Both the position numbers and the translations under genes were made by a program. The notes beneath the pieces are model-generated. The model did not search any database. It was not told the origin of the DNA and was given only the letters and a program-made list of their open reading frames with translations. 64,000 nucleotides of DNA from Stappia albiluteola (GTDB taxonomy: Bacteria; Pseudomonadota; Alphaproteobacteria; Rhizobiales; Stappiaceae): positions 1-64,000 of the forward strand of contig NZ_JACFXV010000034.1 of assembly GCF_014050225.1 (NCBI RefSeq), in the 5' to 3' direction. Positions 16,091-23,953 of this stretch are shown here, piece by piece; positions within the stretch are counted from its first letter, which is position 1; each line of letters begins with the position of its first letter.

Positions 16091-16456
16091 CTACCGCGGT
16101 GGATGGTCCAGATCAGGTTGCTTGGAAGCCCGTCCGTACTCATTGACGGGGAGTTCCGGATCCTTCGCATCGGGAGCCGCAATTAATAGCGGCTCCGTCA
16201 GGACGGCCACGAAAGAGCAATGGCCCCTTCCCGAGCAGGTGTGACTATCCTGCAAGCCCGCTTGGTTTGAAGCGGTACCAAGATTTGCCGCAACCGACGT
16301 TTCATGGGTTGACGAGGTTGCGTGCGGATTTTCGACATGGACCGTGGAGGAGACGGCGAGCGCAAGAACGCACAACAGTATTCCGGTCAGCCTGCTCAGA
16401 GCCGACGGTTTTCCGATTTTTCCGTTTCTTGCCAATCGTCCCATAAATACCCGCAT
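16091..16456 (-). CDS. Hypothetical exported protein with His/Cys motifs
   Basis: A 121-aa protein of unrecognised family. A hydrophobic segment (LTGILLCVLALAVSS, about residues 23-37) acts as a signal or anchor after a basic N terminus. The exported part contains potential metal ligands in ENPHATSSTHET and SHTCSGRGHCSF. It lies between the CopB-like ATPase and a SHOCT gene, all on the minus strand, so a copper-binding periplasmic role is plausible. The start could be the ATG at 16456 or at 16444; GGAG is near the first. The function is not established. Confidence 0.6.
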   Translation of the reverse strand: MRVFMGRLARNGKIGKPSALSRLTGILLCVLALAVSSTVHVENPHATSSTHETSVAANLGTASNQAGLQDSHTCSGRGHCSFVAVLTEPLLIAAPDAKDPELPVNEYGRASKQPDLDHPPR

Positions 16457-16527
16457 GCTCCATGCCGCGGTCGGATTATCGTATCATACCCGCTGTCTAT
16501 TTAGCGCATGCCGCCCTTCGCAGCCGG

Positions 16528-16854
16528 TCAGCCTTCCAACGCCTTGCGCCGCTCTTCGAACTCGGCGACATCGATTTCGCCGCGCGCGAGGCGAAGCCTG
16601 AGCGTTTCAAGCGCATCGCTCTGCTTCTTGGCGGTGCCTTCCTTATCGAGAAACCAGCGCACCGCAAGAACAACGAGGACGATGATTATGCCCCAGAAGA
16701 GGAACATCATCCCGAAACCCATGAAACCGTAGCCGTCTCCCCACATATGGCCGTGGTAGCCGCCCCGGTAGTCTCCGGTTTGCGCAAGGGCGACGCTCCC
16801 CGTCGTTGCAGTGGCCGCGACGGCGGCCAGAAACGTGTTCAATCGCTTGTTCAT
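16528..16854 (-). CDS. SHOCT-domain small membrane protein
   Basis: A 108-aa protein. An N-terminal signal-like helix (about 5-25) is followed by a Gly/His/Met-rich stretch (GGYHGHMWGDGYGF), a transmembrane helix (MMFLFWGIIIVLVVLAVRWF) and a C-terminal SHOCT domain with the pattern ALETLRLRLARGEIDVAEFEE. SHOCT proteins of this layout are common beside copper-resistance genes. The open frame continues to 16998, but AAAGGA just before the ATG at 16854 fixes the start. It is probably the first gene of the minus-strand metal block. Confidence 0.8.
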   Translation of the reverse strand: MNKRLNTFLAAVAATATTGSVALAQTGDYRGGYHGHMWGDGYGFMGFGMMFLFWGIIIVLVVLAVRWFLDKEGTAKKQSDALETLRLRLARGEIDVAEFEERRKALEG

Positions 16855-17618
16855 TACATCGTCCTTTCTTGTCGCAACGGGGTGCGTGCCTCCGCACTTC
16901 CGGATTGAATGGCAAGACGTCAAGTCTTCGGGCAGGCGAAGGGCATCCCGAAGATCAACCTGCACCGGGCGCAAATACGCGCAATTGATGCAGGTCAAGC
17001 CACCCTACAATTGATGGGAGTTTGATCGCAGCCGGCAATGGAGCCGCGAGCCGGTGCGGGACGTGCGATGAGGTCGATTGGGGAAAGCGGGCGGCCTCCG
17101 GATTTCAGGCGCACCCGTGGCCGTGACAAAAGCAAGGCAAGAGAAGGATCACGAATGGCTCCCGCGCAGGAGTGAGCCTGCCCGATGATGCAGGTAACAT
17201 CGATCTCGGCGAAGTGGCACCTGAGACAGTGCGGGGCGCCATGGGCCCGTTCGACCTGCCAGCGGCTCAATCAATACCCGCAAAGGTAAGTTCTATATAG
17301 AATGCATCCTATGATTTTAAATCGAGCGTCTTTCCTGGGAAGATCTCTTTATAAAATTACGTACTACCTTGGGCGAGTCATTAAGGCATTGGTTGTTTTA
17401 AAATTTTTAAAATTGATAAAAGTGCATGATTTACTATCGAGCTACTCTTACGCGAAGTATTGGATTTCCCCAGAGTTCGAGTGCCATTTCTGCAACACGT
17501 TGTGGTTTGGGTGCACTTCGGCGGTATTTCAAAATTGACCCTATGTAAAATTGACCTTACGGCAAAATCGTTACGCCTCTGAAGTGGCAGTGATTTTTTC
17601 GATTCTGCGAGGTTAAAA
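16855..17618. other. Intergenic region between the metal block and the porin gene
   Basis: No credible gene is present in these 764 bp. The right half from about 17280 is distinctly AT-rich. It contains a perfect 12-bp palindrome TTCTATATAGAA (17291-17302). A 78-aa plus-strand frame at 17302-17538 lacks a ribosome site and is not called. Confidence 0.5.
17531..17561 (+). promoter_or_regulatory. Direct repeats and likely promoter upstream of the porin gene
   Basis: AAAATTGACCCTATG (17531-17545) is repeated as AAAATTGACCTTACG (17547-17561), a 16-bp period. Each copy contains TTGACC, a good -35 element, so one of the two probably starts porin transcription; the duplication could place a regulator on the same face of the helix. 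The porin ATG is 58 bp further on. Confidence 0.45.
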
Positions 17619-18869
17619 ATGAACATCAAGAGCATCCTGCTCGGTTCTTCCGCAGCGGCACTTGCCGTGACCGGCGCCCAGGCGGCCGATCTCCCGGTTG
17701 CTCCGGAGCCGGTAGACTACGTCCGTATCTGCGACGCTTTCGGTACGGGCTTCTTCTACATTCCGGGCACCGAGACCTGCCTGCGCGTTGGCGGCCGTAT
17801 CCGTACGGAACTCCGTTTCAACGACTTCGGCGACAGCCCGAATTCCTGGGACGCCGACAGCGACATCTCCACGGCCTTCCGTGCTCGTGGCTACGTCCGT
17901 CTCGACTCGCGCACCAACACCGAGTTCGGCCTGCTGCGCACCTACCTGGACCTGTTCGTGACCAACACGACGGGTGATGCCGGTAACGACAGCGTCAACC
18001 TCGACAAGGCCTTCATCCAGTTCGGCGGCCTGACCGCCGGCCGCACGACGTCCTTCTACGACTTCTACACCGGCAACAACTGGGGTTCGATCTTCGATCA
18101 GGGCTTCGCCGACAACGGTGACGTCAACCTCTTCGGTTACACCTACGCCTTCGGCAACGGCTTCTCGGTTTCGGTCTCGATCGAAGACGGAACCGACCGG
18201 CGTGCGGCGCTGGCTGCAACCTCGACGGTGCTGACCACGACCTCGGGCGTCGCAACCCTCACCTCCGGCGTGTTCAACGTCTATGGCGGCCACAAGATCC
18301 CCGACTTCGTCGCGAACCTTCGCGTCGACCAGGGCTGGGGTTCGGCCCAGATCATGGGTGCCCTGCATCACGTCTATGTGGACAGCGGCGTGGCGCCGGG
18401 CTTCGATTCCGAACTCGGCTGGGCGGTCGGCGCCGGCGTGACGGTCAACCTGCCGATGATCGGCGCGGGCGACTATCTCGGCCTGCAGGCAGCCTATGCC
18501 CAGGGCGCTACCAAGTTCGCGACCACCGCCGGCATCGGCGTTCTGGACGGCTTCCTGAACCCGCTCACCGGCGATATCGACCTCGTCGACGCCTGGTCGA
18601 TCGGTGCGGGCTACACCCATTTCTGGACGCCCACCTGGAATTCGTCCCTGACCGTGAACTACGCGTCGGTGGACGTGCCGATTTCGGGCGCTCCGGATAT
18701 CGATCTCGACGAATGGAACCTCCAGGGCAACCTGGTCTGGAACCCGGTTTCCGGTCTCGATATCGGCGCCGAAGTCGAGTACCGCAATCAGGAAGCCAGC
18801 GCCACCGGCCTCGGCTCCTTCGACAAGGACAGCGTGACCGCGGTCCTTCGCGTGCAGCGCACGTTCTGA
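17619..18869 (+). CDS. Outer-membrane porin (Porin_2 family)
   Basis: A 416-aa porin of the type found in Rhizobiales and Brucella (Omp2-like). A signal peptide covers residues 1-22 (ending GAQA, then ADLP). The mature start DLPVAPEPVDYVRICDAFG and the CLRVGGRIRTELRF region are typical of the family, and the protein ends in phenylalanine (VQRTF), the usual outer-membrane insertion signal. The body alternates beta-strand-like segments with acidic and Gly/Asn-rich loops. GAGG precedes the ATG. It is transcribed alone and followed by two hairpins. It should form a general diffusion trimer; codon choice is highly biased, as in abundant proteins. Confidence 0.93.
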   Translation: MNIKSILLGSSAAALAVTGAQAADLPVAPEPVDYVRICDAFGTGFFYIPGTETCLRVGGRIRTELRFNDFGDSPNSWDADSDISTAFRARGYVRLDSRTNTEFGLLRTYLDLFVTNTTGDAGNDSVNLDKAFIQFGGLTAGRTTSFYDFYTGNNWGSIFDQGFADNGDVNLFGYTYAFGNGFSVSVSIEDGTDRRAALAATSTVLTTTSGVATLTSGVFNVYGGHKIPDFVANLRVDQGWGSAQIMGALHHVYVDSGVAPGFDSELGWAVGAGVTVNLPMIGAGDYLGLQAAYAQGATKFATTAGIGVLDGFLNPLTGDIDLVDAWSIGAGYTHFWTPTWNSSLTVNYASVDVPISGAPDIDLDEWNLQGNLVWNPVSGLDIGAEVEYRNQEASATGLGSFDKDSVTAVLRVQRTF

Positions 18870-18876
18870 CACGATT

Positions 18877-18908
18877 GCCCCTCGCCGGCCCGGTCGCCGG
18901 CGAGGGGC
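18877..18908 (+). terminator. Hairpin after the porin gene
   Basis: GCCCCTCGCCGG (18877-18888) pairs perfectly with CCGGCGAGGGGC (18897-18908) around an 8-nt loop, seven bases after the porin stop codon. There is no T-run, so it may protect the 3' end or slow the polymerase ahead of the next hairpin. Confidence 0.65.
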
Positions 18909-18957
18909 TGACACCGGGCCGCGAGAAAGCCCGTGATCGACGCTCAGTCAATCAGAT

Positions 18958-18993
18958 GCCGGCGGAGGCAGGGGCGCTTCGCCGGCCTTTTTT
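18958..18993 (+). terminator. Rho-independent terminator of the porin transcript
   Basis: GCCGGCG (18958-18964) pairs with CGCCGGC (18980-18986) and six T residues follow (18988-18993). The T-run overlaps the stop codon of the convergent flavoprotein gene, so the two genes share this end. Confidence 0.65.
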
Positions 18994-20413
18994 ATGCCGG
19001 CCGGATATTCTGGTTCATGCGGAAGAGATTTTGCGGATCGTAGAGCCGCTTGATCTCCGCGAGACGGCGATAATTGTCGCCATAGGCCGTCTCGACGCGG
19101 TCGGTTTCGTCCTCCGGCATGAAGTTGATATAGGCGGTTCCGATGGCGTGCGGCCTGGCGGCCTCGAAAATGCCGCGTGCCCAGCCGATACAGGCCTTGT
19201 CCATCGAGGCGTCCTGCCAGCGGGCATGGACGTTCATGACGAAATGCGAGCTTCTCTGCGGGAAGGCGGTTGCATCCGCCGCAACCCGCCCCGCGGCGCC
19301 GCCCACATGGCCGACGAAAATCTCGCATTCGGGTCCCGGCAGCTTGTCGATCGCATCGATCAGCACATTGACCGCGGCGTCGGAAAGTTCCGCGAAATCG
19401 TGGCTCTTCCAGTAGTTGCGGGCGCCCGGCGCCAGAAGCGGATCGAAGGCCTGTTGCCAGCCGGCGAAGGGATGCGGAGCGACCACGTCGACAATCGGCT
19501 TGCCGATCGCCCGCAAGGGGGCCGTGGCCTTTTCACCCGCGGCAAGGTCGCCGCAATGGCACATCGCCAGCACCAGCACCTTCTTGCCGTGCCATTCGGC
19601 CGGCAGGAAGGGAAGGGGCGGCGCCTGCCGCAGCACGACCCAGCAGGTAAGTTCGTCGGGCGCGGATTCCAGCACCTGGCGGTATTGCCTGAAGACCTCG
19701 CGGGCATTGGAGAAGGGATGGACGACAAGCCCGGACATGACCTCGGGGCCAAGCTTGTGCAGCTTGAACTCGAAGGAGGTGACGATGCCGAAATTGCCGC
19801 CGCCGCCGCGGATCGCCCAGAAGAGATCCGGGTTTTCCGACGGGCTTGCGCGCACCAGTTCGCCATTCGCCGTCACCACGTCCACGGCCAGCAGGCTGTC
19901 GATCGTCAGTCCGAACTTGCGGGTGATCCAGCCGAAGCCGCCGCCGAGCGTCAGGCCGGCAAGGCCCGTGGTGGAGTTGATGCCGGTTGGCAGGGCAAGG
20001 CCGAAAGCCTGCGTCTCCTTGTCGACGTCGGCAAGGGTCACGCCGGGTTCGATCCAGGCGCGCCTGACTGCCGGGTCGACGCGGATGGAGCGCATCGGCG
20101 CAAGATCGATCATCAGGCCGTCGTCGCAGACCGCGTTGCCCGCGATGTTGTGTCCGCCGCCACGGACGGAAACGAGCAGGTTGTTGTCGCGGGCAAACCG
20201 CACCGCGTTGATGACATCGGCCGCTCCCTGGCATTTCGCGATCAGCGCCGGTCGGCGGTCGATCATGGCATTCCAGATCGCCCGCGTTTCGTCATAGGCG
20301 GGATCGTCTTCATCGAGCACCGGGCCGCGCTGGCGCGCCGCAAGATCCTCGATTGCCGCCGCACTGATCTTCGTCTTGCCGGATTGCAGCGTCTGGAGGC
20401 TCATATCATGCAT
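18992..20413 (-). CDS. FAD-linked oxidoreductase, berberine-bridge-enzyme type
   Basis: A 473-aa flavoprotein with an FAD_binding_4 domain and a C-terminal BBE domain. His88 in VRGGGHNIAG is the expected covalent FAD attachment residue; the usual second cysteine is replaced (TTGLAGLTLGGGFGW), so attachment should be by histidine only. The C terminus has the typical YDPQNLFRMNQNI pattern. Members oxidise alcohols, sugars or alkaloid-like compounds; the substrate here cannot be named. No export signal is evident. GGAGGAACC precedes the ATG. It is a single gene converging on the porin gene and separated by 217 bp from the cysteine-synthase-like gene behind it. Confidence 0.88.
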   Translation of the reverse strand: MHDMSLQTLQSGKTKISAAAIEDLAARQRGPVLDEDDPAYDETRAIWNAMIDRRPALIAKCQGAADVINAVRFARDNNLLVSVRGGGHNIAGNAVCDDGLMIDLAPMRSIRVDPAVRRAWIEPGVTLADVDKETQAFGLALPTGINSTTGLAGLTLGGGFGWITRKFGLTIDSLLAVDVVTANGELVRASPSENPDLFWAIRGGGGNFGIVTSFEFKLHKLGPEVMSGLVVHPFSNAREVFRQYRQVLESAPDELTCWVVLRQAPPLPFLPAEWHGKKVLVLAMCHCGDLAAGEKATAPLRAIGKPIVDVVAPHPFAGWQQAFDPLLAPGARNYWKSHDFAELSDAAVNVLIDAIDKLPGPECEIFVGHVGGAAGRVAADATAFPQRSSHFVMNVHARWQDASMDKACIGWARGIFEAARPHAIGTAYINFMPEDETDRVETAYGDNYRRLAEIKRLYDPQNLFRMNQNIRPA

Positions 20414-20630
20414 GACTGGTTCCTCCCTGGCGCATGTTCCGCTGGGATCTGGCCGATCCGAATGCCGGAAACATGCGCAAAGCGTCGAACCTGAAGCGGA
20501 TTCCTGCTTGTCATGCGATTGAGGCGGCAGGATAAACGCTCCAGATGAACCGTTGCCCCAGCCTTTGCCCCGAGGGCCGTCATTGTCATCCTTTACGACG
20601 GAGCATGCAAGACGGACGCGGTGACGGAGT

Positions 20631-21569
20631 TCACACGAGAGCGGCGGCGAAGGTCTTGAGATATTTCATGCCGGTGTCGCACATCGGCGTAACGATGGTG
20701 GAGCGGGCCGGAAGGCTTTCCGCAAGGCGCAGCGCCGCGGTCACGTTCGCGCCCGTCGAGGTGCCGGCGAAGAGGCCCTCCTCGCGGGCGAGCCGCAATG
20801 CCATGGAGGAAGCCTCCGCAGTCGAAACCTGCTCGATGCGGTCGGCGATCGCGTCGTGCCAAAGGGGAACGACGAAACCGGCGCCGACACCGTCGATCTT
20901 GTGACCGCCGGAAGTCCCGCCCGAGAGCACGGCGGATTCGGCGGGTTCCACGGCCACGATCCGGATATTCGGATCGTGGGATCGCAATCCCTCGGCGACC
21001 CCGCGCAGGCAGGCTGCGGTGCCCACGGCCTGAACGAAGGCGTCGATGCGCTCCGGCAGGCCGTCGACGATCTCGCGGGCCATGGCATGATAGGCGGCAA
21101 GCTGGTCGGTATTGTTGAGCTGATCGGTCCAGTAGCCCCCTGTCTCCTGCGTCATGCGGCGGGCCGCCTCGATCATGTCGCGCGTCAGCCTTTCGGTCAT
21201 GCGGCCGCCGTCGCTCCCGATGATCGTGAGCCGTGCGCCGAGAACGCGCATGTGATCGAGCTTTTCGCGGGCGAAAGCGTCCGACGTTACGATGTGGAGG
21301 GGGTGGCGTTTCACCGCGCAGACGAGGGCGAGGGAAACGCCGGTGCTGCCGCCGGTATATTCCACCACCGGACCTGCAGGCTGCAATCGCCCGTCCGCTT
21401 CCGCCGCCTCGACCATGGCAAGCGCCATGCGGTCCTTCATGCTCCCGGTCGGATTTTCGCTCTCCAGCTTGAGCAGGATGCGGGAGCCGTTTGCCGGCAC
21501 GATATGGCGCAGCGCGACGAGCGGCGTCCTGCCTATCCGCGACAGGATGCTCCGCGACGTGTCGGTCAT
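20631..21569 (-). CDS. Cysteine-synthase-family PLP enzyme
   Basis: A 312-aa fold-type II PLP enzyme. The Schiff-base lysine is Lys45 in NPTGSMKDRMA, and the phosphate-binding and substrate loops appear as EYTGGSTGVSLA and GTAACLRGV. It resembles O-acetylserine sulfhydrylase and cystathionine beta-synthase-like proteins; the usual CysK substrate loop TSGNTG is replaced by TGGSTG, so another sulfur or amino acid substrate is possible. It is divergent from a MarR gene, with paired operator-like sites between them, so it is probably the target of that regulator. A role in cysteine or thiol metabolism is likely. Confidence 0.85.
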   Translation of the reverse strand: MTDTSRSILSRIGRTPLVALRHIVPANGSRILLKLESENPTGSMKDRMALAMVEAAEADGRLQPAGPVVEYTGGSTGVSLALVCAVKRHPLHIVTSDAFAREKLDHMRVLGARLTIIGSDGGRMTERLTRDMIEAARRMTQETGGYWTDQLNNTDQLAAYHAMAREIVDGLPERIDAFVQAVGTAACLRGVAEGLRSHDPNIRIVAVEPAESAVLSGGTSGGHKIDGVGAGFVVPLWHDAIADRIEQVSTAEASSMALRLAREEGLFAGTSTGANVTAALRLAESLPARSTIVTPMCDTGMKYLKTFAAALV

Positions 21570-21618
21570 GGCAAGGCGGCTCCCTCAACTGGTGCAAAAA
21601 GCTTCAGGCGGCTTTTCA

Positions 21619-21643
21619 TGTATATACAAAGAATGTAGATACA
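21619..21643. promoter_or_regulatory. Paired operator-like palindromes between cysK-like and marR genes
   Basis: TGTATATACA (21619-21628, perfect palindrome) and TGTAGATACA (21634-21643, one central mismatch) lie 15 bp apart and just before the MarR start at 21648. The region serves both divergent genes. The sites are the obvious targets for the adjacent MarR protein. Confidence 0.65.
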
Positions 21644-21647
21644 TAGA

Positions 21648-22112
21648 ATGAGCGAAAAGACAAGACACGCGCCCAAGACGCTTCGCAGCGACGCCCGCGC
21701 CCTCGTGGCAACCTGCGCGGGCGTCAACAGCCGGCTCGCCGCCCGGCGCATCTCGCAATTCCTCGACAGGGAGCTTGCCGCCAGCGGCCTGACGATCGCC
21801 CAGATCGGATTGCTCTCCCAGATCGCGGTGGCGAGCGACGATCGTCTGTCGGCGCTGGCGGCCCGCACCGGCCTTGAGCAATCCACCTTGTCGCGCAACC
21901 TGCGCACGCTGGAAGGCGCGGGCCTGATCGAGATCGCCAGCGTGGAATCGGATTTGCGCAAGCGCGCCGTCTGGCTTACCGAGACGGGGGCGCGGCGGCT
22001 CGAGGCGGCAATCCCCGTTTGGCGGGCGGCGCAGGAAAAGCTCGGCCGGCTGCTTTCAGCGGAGCTGGCGCCGCGTCTGGCTCAGGAAACCGAGGCACTT
22101 GCCGAAACATGA
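21648..22112 (+). CDS. MarR-family transcriptional regulator
   Basis: A 154-aa winged helix-turn-helix protein. The recognition helix region is LAARTGLEQSTLSRNLRTLEG (about 65-85), followed by a wing with ESDLRKRAVWLTETG. It diverges from the cysteine-synthase-like gene, with two TGTAnATACA sites in the short intergenic region, and its stop codon overlaps the thiE start (ATGA). It therefore probably represses itself, thiE and the PLP enzyme gene. One cysteine (ATCAGVN) near residue 25 could sense oxidants, but that is speculation. Confidence 0.88.
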   Translation: MSEKTRHAPKTLRSDARALVATCAGVNSRLAARRISQFLDRELAASGLTIAQIGLLSQIAVASDDRLSALAARTGLEQSTLSRNLRTLEGAGLIEIASVESDLRKRAVWLTETGARRLEAAIPVWRAAQEKLGRLLSAELAPRLAQETEALAET

Positions 22113-22714
22113 AACTCGACCCCTTCTATCTCATCGTCGACAGCGCCGGCTGGATCGAACGTCTTGGCCCTGCCGGTCTTCGCCTCGTGCAACTGCGTAT
22201 CAAGCAGGGAACACAGGAGGCGCTTCGCGCGGAAATCCGAGCGGCGAGAGCGGCCGCGCAAAAGCACGGGTGCCAGCTTGTCATCAATGATCATTGGCAA
22301 CTGGCGATCGAGGAGGATTGCGACTTCGTGCATCTGGGTCAGGAGGATCTGGCGGATGCCGATCTTGCCGCTATCCGCAGTGCCGGCTTGCGGCTGGGCG
22401 TCAGCACTCATGACGAAAGCGAATTGGCGGCCGCGCTGGCGGTCGAGCCTGACTATGTGGCCCTCGGGCCGATCTATCCCACCACATTGAAGCGGATGGA
22501 CTGGCAGCCCCAGGGACTGTCGCGGATCGGGGAGTGGCGGCAAAAGTCAGGCGAAACCCCGCTCGTCGCGATTGGCGGCCTGACTTGTGAACGCGTGGCA
22601 AAAGTACTTCAGGCAGGCGCCGATGCCGCGGCCGTCTCCACGGACGTGCTCGGCGCGGCGGATCCGTTGGCACGGGCGCGCGCCTGGATTGCCGCAACCG
22701 CGCCCTGGCGCTGA
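22109..22714 (+). CDS. thiE: Thiamine-phosphate synthase
   Basis: A 201-aa TIM-barrel enzyme that joins the pyrimidine (HMP-PP) and thiazole phosphate moieties to give thiamine monophosphate. Family motifs are present in order: QLRIKQ (about 30-35), VINDHWQLA (about 61-69), DFVHLGQEDL (about 75-84), YVALGPIYPTTLK (about 119-131) and VAIGGLT (about 157-163). The start is taken at 22109, where ATGA overlaps the MarR stop, giving translational coupling. No THI-box riboswitch is visible upstream, so control probably passes through the MarR protein. A stand-alone thiE apart from the thiCOSG operon is common in rhizobia. Confidence 0.88.
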   Translation: MKLDPFYLIVDSAGWIERLGPAGLRLVQLRIKQGTQEALRAEIRAARAAAQKHGCQLVINDHWQLAIEEDCDFVHLGQEDLADADLAAIRSAGLRLGVSTHDESELAAALAVEPDYVALGPIYPTTLKRMDWQPQGLSRIGEWRQKSGETPLVAIGGLTCERVAKVLQAGADAAAVSTDVLGAADPLARARAWIAATAPWR

Positions 22715-22748
22715 ATATGGTTGTCGGCTCCGCCCGCCGGAAAGGCGA

Positions 22749-23804
22749 TCATTGTCCCGGCGTATTGGCGGCGGCGGATGCTGCCGCGCCACAGGATGCG
22801 CGGACCACCAGATGGGCCGGAATGACGAGACGGCGGGGCGGGCTCCTGTCTCCCGCCATTCTTGCAATCAACTGGCGCGCCGCTTCGCGTCCGATGGTCT
22901 CCGCATCGATGTGAACGGTGGTAAGCGCGGGATGCGACAAGGCGGCCGCGACAATGTCGTCGAAGCCGACAACCGCAAAATCCTCGCCGACCGTCCTGCC
23001 CGCGGCAACGGCTCCCTCAAGCGCGCCAAGCGCCATCATGTCGTGGTAGCAAAGAGCGGCTGTCGGTGGTTCCGGCGCTTCAAGAAGCTGTCTTGCGAGA
23101 GCGGCCCCGTTTTCCCGCGTCGGGGCGGCGAGCGGTTCGAGGCGGGGGTGGAAAGCAAGCCCGTTCTCGTTCAGCCCCTGCCGGTAGCCGCAAAGCCGCT
23201 CGCGGCGGGCGGAACTTCCCTGCTCGCCGCCAATGAAGGCGATGCGTCGATGGCCGAGCGAAACGAGATGGCGCACCGCCTCGCGTGCCGCTTCCCGATT
23301 GTCCGGACCGACGGCGTCGCAATCCAGGCCTGCCACCGTGCGCGAGACCTGGACCACCGGCACGCCGCTGGAAGTGATCGTTTCGACCAGCCCTGCAGTC
23401 GTATTCCCGGCGGGGCTGAGCAGGATGCCGTCGACACCATGTTCGAGCAGCGAGGTGATCTGTTTGTCCTGTCTCTCGGTGCTGTCGCCTGAATTGAGCA
23501 GAAACGTCAGGTAGCCGCGCCTTTCGAGTTCGGCCTCGGCGCCGCCGGCCAGTGCGGCAAAATACGGGTTGGCCACGTCGGTGATCAGCAGTCCGACGGT
23601 CATGGAACATTGCGTGCGCAGGCTCGCCGCCTGGCGGTTGTAGCGGTAACCGACGGCAATGGCCGCGCTGCGGACCTTTTCCCGGGTCTTTGCAGGGATG
23701 CGCGGGCTGTCGCGCAGCGCGAGGCTGACGGTTGCGGTCGATACGCCGGCCTTGCGCGCCACGTCGCTCAAACTGGACCGAGGTCTGTCAACCGGCGATT
23801 TCAT
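22749..23804 (-). CDS. LacI-family regulator of the galactoside operon
   Basis: A 351-aa regulator with an N-terminal LacI helix-turn-helix (SLSDVARKAGVSTATVSLAL, about 11-30) and a periplasmic-binding-protein-like effector domain. It is the last gene of the galactoside region, downstream of the beta-galactosidase gene in the same direction. A near-perfect 24-bp palindrome at 23881-23904, about 77 bp before its start, is a likely autoregulatory operator. The effector is probably galactose or a galactoside, from context. Confidence 0.88.
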   Translation of the reverse strand: MKSPVDRPRSSLSDVARKAGVSTATVSLALRDSPRIPAKTREKVRSAAIAVGYRYNRQAASLRTQCSMTVGLLITDVANPYFAALAGGAEAELERRGYLTFLLNSGDSTERQDKQITSLLEHGVDGILLSPAGNTTAGLVETITSSGVPVVQVSRTVAGLDCDAVGPDNREAAREAVRHLVSLGHRRIAFIGGEQGSSARRERLCGYRQGLNENGLAFHPRLEPLAAPTRENGAALARQLLEAPEPPTAALCYHDMMALGALEGAVAAGRTVGEDFAVVGFDDIVAAALSHPALTTVHIDAETIGREAARQLIARMAGDRSPPRRLVIPAHLVVRASCGAAASAAANTPGQ

Positions 23805-23880
23805 GCCGCTCCATCCGATTTTCCGGATCGTCGCCTGGACGCGTCGCCTCCGTGCGATTCAACTTTTGCGCGGCAGAAGT

Positions 23881-23904
23881 GCCCGGTCAATCGATTGAAC
23901 GGGC
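23881..23904. promoter_or_regulatory. LacI-type operator palindrome
   Basis: GCCCGGTCAATCGATTGAAC and the next four bases form a 24-bp palindrome with one mismatched pair and the core TCAATCGATTGA (23887-23898). The central CG and flanking A/T-rich arms are typical of LacI-family operators. It lies between the beta-galactosidase stop and the LacI start. Confidence 0.6.
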
Positions 23905-23953
23905 CTGAAGCCTCGGGGAAAATCGTTTACGCAGCGGCCAGAATGGTTTGGCC

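Noticed and set aside
17302-17538. 78-aa frame in the AT-rich region before the porin gene
   Set aside because: No Shine-Dalgarno sequence and no recognisable features; the region looks like a promoter leader.
17613-18914. 433-aa minus-strand open frame opposite the porin gene
   Set aside because: Low-complexity Val/Glu/Gly/Arg composition and complete overlap with an unmistakable porin.
18713-20494. 593-aa plus-strand open frame across the flavoprotein gene
   Set aside because: Antisense to an intact BBE-type oxidoreductase; no domain or ribosome site.
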